Positions 16,280 to 23,725 of a stretch of DNA of 64,000 bases are shown in pieces; positions within the stretch are counted from its first letter, which is position 1, and each line of letters begins with the position of its first letter. Made by a program: the position numbers and the translations under genes. Origin of the DNA: Halobacillus_B rhizosphaerae (GTDB lineage: Bacteria > Bacillota > Bacilli > Bacillales > Halobacillaceae). Location: assembly GCF_046719735.1 (NCBI RefSeq), contig NZ_JAUTWQ010000006.1:1-64000 (forward strand), written 5' to 3'. The notes under the pieces are model-generated. The model worked only from the letters and a program-made list of their open reading frames with translations, ran no database searches and was not told where the DNA came from.

Positions 16280-16705
16280 ATGAATAAAATGGCAAAGCTT
16301 TCACCTTATTTATTTTCAAATAATGCCCGAGAGCAGGCAGACTTTTACGTTACTGCTCTAGGGGGAGATATCATAAGTAGTAAGACATATGATGAACTGC
16401 CTGATTCGGCCCCTGAACTTAAAGGCAGGGTCATGCACTTAGAGTTTCAAGCAGCAGGAGTTCAATTCTATATGGCTGATTCGGCCAAAAGGGTTGAACA
16501 CGGGAACTCTATCGATCTTACGCTTGAATTTAATACAAAGGAAGACGCTGAGATGGCGTTTAACGGGTTAGCTGATAACGGCCGAATCCTTATGCCTTTC
16601 GAAAAAATGTTCTGGGGATCCTCCTTTGGGCGTTTGGAAGATCGTTATGGTGTACGCTGGCAGATATCTGCCATGACAAATGAAGAAAAGGAGAATCAGC
16701 AATGA
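16280..16705 (+). CDS. PhnB-like VOC (glyoxalase/bleomycin-resistance fold) protein
   Basis: A 141-residue protein of the PhnB/3-demethylubiquinone methyltransferase-like VOC group. It has the opening AKLSPYLFSNNAREQADFY and closing WGSSFGRLEDRYGVRWQI typical of the family. These are small dimeric proteins of unclear substrate. An internal ATG at 16289 has AAAGGA eight bases upstream and may be the true start. The stop codon overlaps the next gene's ATG (ATGA), so the pair is co-translated. Confidence 0.85.
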   Translation: MNKMAKLSPYLFSNNAREQADFYVTALGGDIISSKTYDELPDSAPELKGRVMHLEFQAAGVQFYMADSAKRVEHGNSIDLTLEFNTKEDAEMAFNGLADNGRILMPFEKMFWGSSFGRLEDRYGVRWQISAMTNEEKENQQ

Positions 16706-17013
16706 GCATATCCACTATTTTAAAATGGCTGACAGGAATAGCAGAAGCTTTGCTGGCCATTCCTCTCGCAGGAGGGGCTTTTGTTGTAAGCACTGGCTGG
16801 ACAGCATTATTGGTCATGTTTATTTTTCATCTGGTTACTTTAATCATTTCTATCCGAGAAAGCCGTTTTAGTTCTGGAAGCGTGTTAGGACTCATAACAA
16901 GTGTCGTTGGAGCCATTCCTATCCTTGGATGGATCATGCACACCATAACAGCCATTGTTTTACTGATTGACGGCGCGATTTCCACACGGGCTGCAAATCA
17001 AGTGAAAGAGTAG
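16702..17013 (+). CDS. Small integral membrane protein, function unknown
   Basis: A 103-residue protein with three to four hydrophobic segments (about 7-29, 31-50, 60-76 and 77-94) and short polar ends. I do not recognise a named family. Its ATG overlaps the stop codon of the VOC gene by four bases, so it is translated as part of the same unit. The conserved-looking VGAIPILGWIMH segment suggests a compact four-helix membrane protein. Confidence 0.75.
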   Translation: MSISTILKWLTGIAEALLAIPLAGGAFVVSTGWTALLVMFIFHLVTLIISIRESRFSSGSVLGLITSVVGAIPILGWIMHTITAIVLLIDGAISTRAANQVKE

Positions 17014-17181
17014 GACTTTTCATAAGGAAGCAGGTTCATCTCTTCCCTGGAAAGGGAAAGAAATGAATACAAGAAGATCTGGGTAGGAATTCCATTGTTT
17101 CTTTAACATTTCATTATATAATAATAAATGCAAGGTACAGGAAACCTGGGTATTTTTATTGCCTATCAGGGGGAGAGAAAT

Positions 17182-17529
17182 ATGTATACGATTATCTGCT
17201 TCTTTAGAGTAAAAGAAAAAGACGTACAAACCTTTTTAAAGTTAACAACTAAATCCGGCGACCTATTAAAATCCCATGGCGCCATTGATCATCACATCTA
17301 TTTCTCTAAAGAACTAACCGGCAGGCAGGGTTCAATGGGAATTCTAAACTTAATTGAAGTAGAAGAAGATGAAAAGCTTCTATTAGGCCAGTCGATGTTC
17401 AAGGATGAAGAACACTATTATGAAGTTATGAAAAAAACCGGCTCCGATGACATCATTCATTACCTCAACAGTCACATTAAAGACATTGTTGAAATGACCC
17501 GGGTTGTTACCTCAAGCTTTTACCACTAA
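17182..17529 (+). CDS. Small alpha/beta-barrel (DUF1428/ABM-like) protein
   Basis: A 115-residue soluble protein opening MYTIICFFRVKEKD, with two beta-alpha-beta halves that fit a dimeric ferredoxin-like barrel such as DUF1428 or antibiotic-biosynthesis monooxygenases. No catalytic motif is clear, so no reaction is claimed. The ATG at 17182 has GGGGGAGAG just upstream. It is a stand-alone gene with its own terminator. Confidence 0.7.
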   Translation: MYTIICFFRVKEKDVQTFLKLTTKSGDLLKSHGAIDHHIYFSKELTGRQGSMGILNLIEVEEDEKLLLGQSMFKDEEHYYEVMKKTGSDDIIHYLNSHIKDIVEMTRVVTSSFYH

Positions 17530-17532
17530 ATT

Positions 17533-17576
17533 AAACCTCTTTCGGCATTCCTTTAATAATGCGAGAGAGGTTTTTT
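17533..17576 (+). terminator. Terminator of the small barrel-protein gene
   Basis: AACCTCT pairs with AGAGGTT around an inner GCAT/ATGC stem, followed by a run of T residues. Confidence 0.85.
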
Positions 17577-17737
17577 CATTTTAAAAACCATTTTTGCGCC
17601 CATTGATTTTAAAGAATTCTATTAGCCATTTCCTGAGGGGAAATCTTTAGCAGCAAATCCCTGACTTCAGCCTTATCGCTGGAGTATGCCAGGAAACGTG
17701 CTATCATGGAGATAGATTACTTTGGAGGTGGATGACT

Positions 17738-18661
17738 ATGAAAATTGTTGTACTTGGAGCAGGAGCCCTTGGAGCATATTTCGGAACAAGATGGAGTGAA
17801 GCAGGTCATCAAGTCATTAATCTAGTAAGAGAAGGTCGTGCCGAACAATTACGCAAGCACGGAATCAAACTACATAGTGAAATGGGAGATTACACGCTTG
17901 AAAGCGGCCCTGAAATCGCAGAAAGCCCTGAAGAAATAGAAGACCCTGATTTAGTATTCCTAGCGGTCAAAGGATACCACTTACCTGGAACCATGGAATG
18001 GCTGAAAGCACTCGTAGAAAAAGGAGCAAAAGTTTTTCCGGTGTTAAATGGAATGGAGCATTTAACCATTCTGCAGAAGGAATTAGGCGAAGAAGCAGTT
18101 CTAGGGGGACTGTCCTACATCATTGCTACTCTAGACGAGCAAGGACATGTGGTTCATACAAGTCCTTTTCATGATCTAGTATTCGGGCCACTGCACCCGT
18201 CTCAGCAGCAAATCTGTGAAGAATTGGCATTAGCTTGTAATCAAGCCAATATGAACGGGACGCTTAGTGCACACATCCTAGAAGAGATGTGGAAAAAGTA
18301 CATGTTCATCACCTCCTTTTCAGGAATAACCACCGCAGTCAATCAGCCTATAGGTGAAGTCCGAAGCTACCCGCAAACTTTCCGCATTGCTAAAAGAATA
18401 CTGGAAGAAGTAAAAGAATTGGCAAATGCACACCAAGTGAATCTGACAGATGAACATGTAGAAAGCGCATTTGAACGATTAGGGAAACTTGACCCCGAAG
18501 CGACATCTTCTATGCACCAGGACCGAAGAAAAGGACTGCCATTAGAAGTAGAACATCTTCACGGCGGTGCCCTTCGCCTCGGCAGCGAAGTACACCTGCC
18601 CATGCCATACACAGAAACCATCCACGCCATGATCAAACCCTACGAAGAATACAAAAAGTAG
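17738..18661 (+). CDS. 2-dehydropantoate 2-reductase family protein (ApbA/PanE)
   Basis: Enzymes of this family reduce ketopantoate to pantoate with NADPH in coenzyme A synthesis. The 307-residue protein opens with the nucleotide-binding loop VLGAGALGAYFG and has LAVKGYH and LNGMEHL in the catalytic region, and the C-terminal helical domain is complete. The ATG at 17738 is nine bases after GGAGG and gives the canonical MKIVVLGAG start; an ATG six bases earlier is too close. It resembles YkpB, whose gene lies near mreBH in B. subtilis, so it may be a paralogue rather than the main panE. A 124-bp tandem repeat begins at its stop codon. Confidence 0.85.
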   Translation: MKIVVLGAGALGAYFGTRWSEAGHQVINLVREGRAEQLRKHGIKLHSEMGDYTLESGPEIAESPEEIEDPDLVFLAVKGYHLPGTMEWLKALVEKGAKVFPVLNGMEHLTILQKELGEEAVLGGLSYIIATLDEQGHVVHTSPFHDLVFGPLHPSQQQICEELALACNQANMNGTLSAHILEEMWKKYMFITSFSGITTAVNQPIGEVRSYPQTFRIAKRILEEVKELANAHQVNLTDEHVESAFERLGKLDPEATSSMHQDRRKGLPLEVEHLHGGALRLGSEVHLPMPYTETIHAMIKPYEEYKK

Positions 18662-19071
18662 GAACAAATGTGAAAGAGAGCGGTTAGATTCCCCGGGCTA
18701 AGCCAGCAGCTGCAAGAGGGGCGCTATTTCCCCTCTGGAAGTTGATGACTTAGCATCGCGGGGATCTGCGAGCTGCAACTGGATGGAACAAATGTGAAAG
18801 AGAGCGGTTAGATTCCCCGGGCTAAGCCAGCAGCTGCAAGAGGGGCGCTATTTCCCCTCTGGAAGTTGATGACTTAGCATCGCGGGGATCTGCGAGCTGC
18901 AACTGGATGGAACAAATGTGAAAGAGAGCGGTTAGATTCCCCGGGCTAAGCCAGCAGCTGCAAGAGGGGCGCTATTTCCCCTCTGGAAGTTGATGACTTA
19001 GCATCGCGGGGATCTGCGAGCTGCAACTGGATGGAACAAATGTGAAAGAGAGCGGTTAGATTCCCCGGGCT
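18661..19071. repeat. 124-bp tandem repeat, 3.3 identical copies, each with a nested hairpin
   Basis: Units start at 18661, 18785 and 18909, and a partial fourth copy (39 bases) starts at 19033. By eye the three full copies are identical. Each contains nested stems: GATTCCCCG/CGGGGATC (18687-18695 and 18759-18766 in unit 1), GCTAAG/CTTAGC (18697-18702 and 18749-18754) and AGAGGGG/CCCCTCT (18715-18721 and 18730-18736). There is no T tract after the hairpin, so it is not a simple terminator. The array begins on the last base of the reductase stop codon and ends before the convergent cwlK-like gene. It has no coding potential that I can support. Confidence 0.95.
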
Positions 19072-19084
19072 GAATCGAACAGAT

Positions 19085-19137
19085 AAAAACACTCCAAATG
19101 GTTTCAAGATAAGCCATAGGGAGTGTTTATTATTTTT
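19085..19137. terminator. Bidirectional terminator before the cwlK-like gene
   Basis: AAACACTCC pairs with GGAGTGTTT around an inner ATGG/CCAT stem, with A5 to the left and a T-rich stretch to the right. It overlaps the end of the minus-strand peptidase gene. Confidence 0.75.
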
Positions 19138-19708
19138 CAGCTAAGTTATTTACTTTGGGACGGTTTCCATTTTTAAGTTCACGAATCGTTAGACCAAAGT
19201 CCATTTGAAGATGAGGATAGTCCTTAAAAGAAGCCCAATCTCCTCCCCACTCAAACCCTAGATCTTTGGCGATCGACACAACTTCCATCCAGTCAGCCTT
19301 TCCATTATGGTTCCCGTCTCGCTGCATATCCCAGACAATGTTTCCATTTTTTTGTTTCAATGCAAAATCAATAGCCAGACCATAGTTATGGTAGGATCCG
19401 CCACCTCGTACATTCGTGACCACCGAGCCTTTACTTGTCCGTCCTTTTTCATACAATTTATCCTGTTCTTCTTTGGATCTGTAACCATCTGTAATTACGA
19501 TCGAAATCCCTTGCTTAGAGCTGCGGTCTATAAGCTCTTCCTTCTTTTCCTGAACCACCGGATGCAGCATCGTAGGCATAGGTGTTTGTTCCTTCTCATT
19601 AATGGAGTCCGGGAATTGGGGTTCAATTCGGGGCACCACAAATAAGAGAAGCAAGACAAGCCCAGTGATCAATAAAGCTACTCCAGCAATATTCGGTAAA
19701 TATCTCAA
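19130..19708 (-). CDS. CwlK-like L,D-endopeptidase (M15 peptidase), membrane-anchored
   Basis: A wall hydrolase of the VanY/CwlK M15C type that cleaves the L-Ala-D-Glu bond or nearby links in peptidoglycan. Residues 7-25 form a hydrophobic anchor or signal; the catalytic domain covers about 50-180. Zinc ligands are His107 and Asp114 (SYHNYGLAID) and His166 (YPHLQMDFG), with the family WGGDW at about 154-158. I propose the TTG at 19708, nine bases after AGGAAGGG, giving 192 residues. The frame runs open to an ATG at 19774, but that start has no ribosome site. Confidence 0.85.
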   Translation of the reverse strand: MRYLPNIAGVALLITGLVLLLLFVVPRIEPQFPDSINEKEQTPMPTMLHPVVQEKKEELIDRSSKQGISIVITDGYRSKEEQDKLYEKGRTSKGSVVTNVRGGGSYHNYGLAIDFALKQKNGNIVWDMQRDGNHNGKADWMEVVSIAKDLGFEWGGDWASFKDYPHLQMDFGLTIRELKNGNRPKVNNLAEK

Positions 19709-19903
19709 TTTATTTTCCCTTCCTAACTGAATGGATCTAATTCGAGAATACCATATTTGAAGAGTGATAGACATCTCAATAATTCAGTGCAGCTGCCTCA
19801 AGATTACTTCTCGAAGTCTTCCTCTCTGTTTGCACCGCCCTTTTCTGGATCAAATTCCCATACCTTTTCTGTCAGCATGTGCCGTGTCCTATGGAACTCT
19901 AAA

Positions 19904-19912
19904 TGCTATAAT
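19904..19912 (+). promoter_or_regulatory. Extended -10 promoter of the channel-like gene
   Basis: TGCTATAAT at 19904-19912 is an extended -10 element about 35 bases before the start codon. No good -35 hexamer is seen. Confidence 0.45.
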
Positions 19913-19947
19913 AGCAATGAAATGAACACTAGCTTTAGGAGGCAGTC

Positions 19948-20592
19948 ATGAAATTCTTCAATCGAAAACCATCTAAACTATTTTATGAACTGCTCATGCT
20001 GATTTTAGCCGGTTTATCCGTAGCTACAATTTGGCAGCACACTAAATATGATAGTTATATTTTCTGGGTCACCTGGTCCATCTTTTTTATTGATTTTCTA
20101 TACCGCTTTATTAAAAGTGACAACAAATGGGAGTTTATTAAACGAAATCCCTTTATAGTAATTGCTGCAATTCCTTTAGATGCAGTCTTTCAATTTGCCC
20201 GGTTCGCGCGTCTTCTTCATTTGTTACGTTTAAAATCGATTACTAAATATTATACAAAGCCATTTATCCGATTTTTAAAACGCCAGCACTTATCACTCGT
20301 TGCCGGTATTACTTTCTTTTTGGTCTTCCTCTTAATTATTCCGCTTAAATTACTTGAAGATAAGCTCGACAGCTATAGTGAAGCGTGGTTAAGCGCCATA
20401 ACCTCTCTTACTTTTTTCGGAAGAACTGGCTTTAAGCCGGAAACAGCAGGTGGTCAAATCATCATTGTGGTCTTTACTATCTTAGGTGTAATTATCCACG
20501 GCTTCATTATAAGCACGGCATTTGATTATATTGTTCATACGAGTAAATTAAGAAGATGGATTAAACGATTTAAAAGTAAGCTTTCCACCTAA
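19948..20592 (+). CDS. Ion-channel-like membrane protein with atypical pore loop
   Basis: A 214-residue protein with about six hydrophobic segments arranged like a small voltage-gated-type channel: helices at about 11-30, 36-54 and 67-82, an arginine-containing helix (Arg85, Arg88, Arg94), a helix at 114-136, a re-entrant pore-loop region (about 145-165) and a last helix (168-192). The pore loop reads SLTFFGRTGFKPET where potassium channels have a TVGYGD-type filter, so potassium selectivity is not supported. GGAGG lies eight bases before the ATG. It could be an anion or non-selective channel, or a regulatory protein using the channel fold. Confidence 0.7.
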   Translation: MKFFNRKPSKLFYELLMLILAGLSVATIWQHTKYDSYIFWVTWSIFFIDFLYRFIKSDNKWEFIKRNPFIVIAAIPLDAVFQFARFARLLHLLRLKSITKYYTKPFIRFLKRQHLSLVAGITFFLVFLLIIPLKLLEDKLDSYSEAWLSAITSLTFFGRTGFKPETAGGQIIIVVFTILGVIIHGFIISTAFDYIVHTSKLRRWIKRFKSKLST

Positions 20593-20813
20593 TTCATATG
20601 GTTGGCCAGGGGGGGTCTTCTAAGTACCACTCCTTTAAATCATCATTGCAGATCTTGAATCTATTTCCGTTAATTATTCAAACACTTAGTCAGCATCTTT
20701 CACCAAAAATAAGCATACATGTATCTAGTCGGAACCATTTCTTATAGTTCTTTATTTGGTTTAACTGTAGAAAAAGAGCTGGCTGTAATTGGATAATCAA
20801 GCATGTAGATGAA

Positions 20814-21311
20814 TTAATGAATAATTTTTTCCAAAAACTCTATTTTTCTTATATCTTTGTTGTCATTTTGATCTGCTCTATAACTATCCTTAGATGAAGC
20901 AGTATACACACTCAAATATTGTTCAGGGCGCAGTAAATAATAGCTAACCTCTCCATGATGCTGCATAACTAAATCTTCTAATTGTACTCCGGCGAAGTGT
21001 GGCAAAGTGTCCATAATTCCAAACTCCACGAGCAACCCTTCTTTAAGGAACGCATGTTCATGCAAGTCAATCAGCCTATACCCTATAGATTGCATAACCT
21101 TCCTAACGTCTGCCCAGTTATGTATAGATAATTCAGGCGGCACCTCCCACCCTCTTTGATCCCCTGGTACATGAATATCTAAGTCTTGAGGATGCCAACT
21201 TTTATTTGTAATTACTTCTAAACCAACAGAACCCATTAATAATGGAATAATTTTCGTCTCATTTAACTTTTTGGCTATTTTCAAAAACTCATTAAACTTG
21301 TGATGATCCAT
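20814..21311 (-). CDS. Nucleotidyltransferase-fold (MNT-like) protein
   Basis: A 165-residue protein with a polymerase-beta-type signature: Gly27-Ser28 in PLLMGSVGLE and Asp43/Asp45 in PQDLDIHVP. This is the arrangement that binds nucleotide and metal in minimal nucleotidyltransferases. The rest has no family I can name. The ATG at 21311 follows GGAGGG closely; the frame continues to a TTG at 21332. It stands alone with no visible HEPN partner, so a toxin-antitoxin role is not supported. Confidence 0.65.
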   Translation of the reverse strand: MDHHKFNEFLKIAKKLNETKIIPLLMGSVGLEVITNKSWHPQDLDIHVPGDQRGWEVPPELSIHNWADVRKVMQSIGYRLIDLHEHAFLKEGLLVEFGIMDTLPHFAGVQLEDLVMQHHGEVSYYLLRPEQYLSVYTASSKDSYRADQNDNKDIRKIEFLEKIIH

Positions 21312-21569
21312 TTGTCCCTCCACACTTATCAAATAAGATTGATGTTATTTACTGTTTTATTGTATCATTTCCCTAATAAATTGGATGTAAATAGGAGATT
21401 CACCCCCTCAGATCTACCCCTGCCTTTAAACTGCCTCTCCCGCAATACTGATCATTCGTTCCCTGTCAAAATCACAGATAAATCCTTGCAATTTGTCTTT
21501 TAATTTTAGTTTAAAAATCACCAAAAAAAGGAACTTAATAGTTGAACGTATAAAATTTGAGGTGATGAC

Positions 21570-21776
21570 TTGGCGAACGAAAATAATAAAAAAAATAATC
21601 GATTAGTTGAAGATGACCAAAGCTTTGAAGAAAAGGCAAAGAAAGAGCAGCTTATAGATGATTCACCAAATGAAGATATTGAGAAGGAAGAAAAAGAGCA
21701 GCAGCAAGGTGAAAAATCAAAAAACGATTCTTCTACTGAGGAAAAATACGATGAGGATTTACGTCCAAAAAAATAA
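21570..21776 (+). CDS. Small charged hydrophilic protein, function unknown
   Basis: A 68-residue protein rich in Glu, Lys, Asn, Asp and Gln with no hydrophobic segment, probably disordered. It starts with TTG, six bases after GAGGTGA. I recognise no family; the composition resembles small spore or stress proteins of Bacillaceae, but that is only a resemblance. It is followed after 32 bases by the YhfP-like gene and may share its transcript. Confidence 0.6.
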   Translation: MANENNKKNNRLVEDDQSFEEKAKKEQLIDDSPNEDIEKEEKEQQQGEKSKNDSSTEEKYDEDLRPKK

Positions 21777-21808
21777 TATCAGCTGACACTGTATAAGGAG
21801 TGATGCCA

Positions 21809-22798
21809 ATGACAACATTTCAAGCTTATAGAATTACCCGCGAAGACGATACAATTAATGCAGAGATTGAAGAATTAACAACGGAGGATCTGCCAGAAAG
21901 CGATGTTCTTATCAGAGTACGGTATTCCAGTGTTAATTTTAAGGACGGAATGGTTTCCCAGCCAAATAATTCACTCGTAAAAGAGTACCCTATTGTTCCA
22001 GGTATAGACTTAGCTGGAGAGGTCGTAGAATCCAAAGATTCGCGCTTTCAATCAGGAGATCAAGTGATAGCCACGAGCTATGAAATTGGCGTGAATCACT
22101 TTGGAGGGTATAGTGAATACGCGAATATCCCGGCGGATTGGATCGTTCCTCTGCCTGAGAATTTGACTCTGGAAGAATCCATGCTTTACGGTACAGCGGG
22201 ATTTACGGCCGCATTATCCATCCACCGATTGGAGTTAAATGGTTTAAGCCCGGAAAAGGGTCCGGTTTTAGTAACTGGAGCAACGGGCGGTGTAGGTAGC
22301 ATGGCCATTGCAATGCTGACTAAACGCGGTTATCAAGTGGAAGCAAGCACAGGCAGTAAAGAACAATCGAATTATTTGGAAGGGATTGGGGCAGATCGAA
22401 TCCTTTCTCGAGAGGATGTATATAATGGAACGATTAAACCCCTAGCCTCTTCGCGATGGGCAGCTGCAATCGATCCAGTCGGCGGTGAGCCGCTTGCATC
22501 CATTCTATCTCAATTGAAATATAACGGAGCTGCAGCTTTAAGCGGGTTAACGGCAGGAACTAAAGTGCCCGCACAAGTTTATCCATTTATTTTACGGGGT
22601 ATTAGCCTTATTGGAATTGATTCTGTGAATTGTCCTATGGAAATAAGAAAAGCCATTTGGGAGCGTCTCGCTGCCGATTTAAAGCCAGAACATGCCTTAG
22701 ACCAAATGAAGTCCATTATTTCTTTAAAAGACCTTCCGCATACATTACAGAAAATTCTTAATGGGAATACACAAGGCCGCATTATAGTTAAGCTATAA
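21809..22798 (+). CDS. yhfP: YhfP/AcuI-like quinone oxidoreductase (acrylyl-CoA reductase family)
   Basis: A zinc-free medium-chain dehydrogenase of the YhdH/YhfP/AcuI group; AcuI members reduce acrylyl-CoA with NADPH. The 329-residue protein has the GroES-like N-terminal half (SSVNFKDGM, PGIDLAGEV), the NADPH loop VTGATGGVGSMA (about 150-161) and the family end GRIIVKL. The ATG at 21809 lies eight bases after AAGGAG; two earlier in-frame codons lie too close to that site. The physiological substrate in Bacillaceae is not established. Confidence 0.88.
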   Translation: MTTFQAYRITREDDTINAEIEELTTEDLPESDVLIRVRYSSVNFKDGMVSQPNNSLVKEYPIVPGIDLAGEVVESKDSRFQSGDQVIATSYEIGVNHFGGYSEYANIPADWIVPLPENLTLEESMLYGTAGFTAALSIHRLELNGLSPEKGPVLVTGATGGVGSMAIAMLTKRGYQVEASTGSKEQSNYLEGIGADRILSREDVYNGTIKPLASSRWAAAIDPVGGEPLASILSQLKYNGAAALSGLTAGTKVPAQVYPFILRGISLIGIDSVNCPMEIRKAIWERLAADLKPEHALDQMKSIISLKDLPHTLQKILNGNTQGRIIVKL

Positions 22799-22838
22799 CG
22801 CCTTTCAATGGTAGTTTTTTAAAGCAGAACGTCACTTA

Positions 22839-22867
22839 TTGACACAAATAAGAAAAAGTATTATAAT
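22839..22867 (+). promoter_or_regulatory. Perfect consensus sigma-A promoter of the candidate RNA
   Basis: TTGACA (22839-22844) and TATAAT (22862-22867) are separated by exactly 17 bases, which is a full consensus promoter. Transcription should start near 22873-22877. No protein gene of normal size lies directly downstream. Confidence 0.92.
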
Positions 22868-22921
22868 GTTTAATTAGTGCCTTCGCTAAAGGTAACTCGG
22901 AATAATGAAAGAGTGATGTGT

Positions 22922-22987
22922 ATGAAACTGGCATTCTGCTACGTTTTATCACAACTTAATCACACTGGATCAGCTTCGGAGCTGTAA
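22922..22987 (+). CDS. Possible 21-codon ORF inside the candidate RNA
   Basis: ATG at 22922 opens a frame of 21 codons (MKLAFCYVLSQLNHTGSASEL) ending in TAA at 22985. The upstream GAAAGAGTGATG is only a weak ribosome site, and most of the frame lies inside paired regions of the RNA. It may be chance; if translated, the RNA would be dual-function or have a leader peptide. Confidence 0.25.
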   Translation: MKLAFCYVLSQLNHTGSASEL

Positions 22988-23132
22988 GGATGCAATAGAG
23001 GTAGGGATTGCGTCGTTTAAGTTGATAAAAACTACCATGTAGAATGAACCGCGGCAAGTTTCGGTTCATAACCCCTTACAATGGATTGTAAGGATTCAAC
23101 AATAACAAATAGCTTCATTTATCCGATTTACA

Positions 23133-23164
23133 AAGCGGGTCAGACAACAGTCTGGCCCGCTTTT
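23133..23164 (+). terminator. Terminator of the candidate RNA
   Basis: A 13-bp stem AAGCGGGTCAGAC/GTCTGGCCCGCTT with an ACAA-type 4-base loop ends in a short T run (23161-23164). Confidence 0.88.
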
Positions 23165-23220
23165 CCAATTTATAAAGGTTTATCCTCATGGTAATATGTA
23201 AGAAGAAGGAGGAATCAACT

Positions 23221-23610
23221 GTGCACCGATTTTTAAAACGATTAAAACCTGAAGACGTTCATTTCCTGCTGGATTTTTCGGAATTCAAGGAATTTGTAGA
23301 AGAAATGCTTGGACAAGCTAATCCACTGGTAACGATAGAAATAGATAGTGACGAGATTAAAGATCCCTATGATGTTACAGTGATTCGTCCCCTGGTAAAA
23401 TTGCGAGAGGTAAGTACTTTAACAGAAGAAAACCGCCATACGATCCTTGAGTCTGGATTCTCCATTGATAGAGAGCCTTTTGATAATGGAGACTATGCGA
23501 TGGAGCAGATTTTCGGAGACAATTATACTATACTTGCCGCTACAGAGGATGAAGACGGCTCATTTTTCACAATTGAATTGCCATACGGAGATTATATTCA
23601 AATGAAATAA
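23221..23610 (+). CDS. Acidic protein of unknown function
   Basis: A 129-residue soluble, acidic protein starting with GTG (23221), eight bases after AAGGAGG. The frame is open 11 codons further upstream, but those codons have no ribosome site. It has a basic N-terminal helix (HRFLKRLKPED) and mixed alpha/beta composition with no catalytic motif I recognise. It stands alone between the candidate RNA and a secreted protein. Confidence 0.7.
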   Translation: MHRFLKRLKPEDVHFLLDFSEFKEFVEEMLGQANPLVTIEIDSDEIKDPYDVTVIRPLVKLREVSTLTEENRHTILESGFSIDREPFDNGDYAMEQIFGDNYTILAATEDEDGSFFTIELPYGDYIQMK

Positions 23611-23725
23611 AATCATCCCTTTTTGCTGATATAGTAAAAAGGGTTTTTATTTGAAAAAAATTAGACTTAACATATAAGGCATGCACTTTGGGCAACGTAA
23701 GAGAACAACAAGGAGGGATCAGCAA

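Larger units (their letters stand above)
22873..23165 (+). ncRNA. Candidate structured non-coding RNA of about 290 nt
   Basis: Between a perfect sigma-A promoter and a strong hairpin terminator lies about 290 bases with dense secondary structure. A long domain is closed by CATTCT (22932-22937) with AGAATG (23041-23046), then TTTTATCA (22944-22951) with TGATAAAA (23023-23030) and AACTTAA (22953-22959) with TTAAGTT (23017-23023). Inside are CAGCT/AGCTG (22971-22984) and GCAAT/ATTGC (22992-23011). After it come GAACCG/CGGTTC (23046-23067), and CCTTACAA/TTGTAAGG with a 4-base loop (23074-23093). It does not match tmRNA, RNase P RNA, SRP RNA or riboswitches whose core motifs I know. 6S-type RNA cannot be excluded. 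Confidence 0.65.

Noticed and set aside
18661..19071. CRISPR-like direct repeats
   Set aside because: The 124-bp units are contiguous and identical with no unique spacers, and no cas gene is nearby.
20814..21311. MNT-HEPN toxin-antitoxin module
   Set aside because: The nucleotidyltransferase-fold protein has no HEPN partner gene beside it.
23133..23220. Candidate RNA as a riboswitch for the 23221-23610 gene
   Set aside because: A complete terminator hairpin with 56 bases to the next start separates them, and no alternative antiterminator pairing was evident; a read-through role is not excluded.
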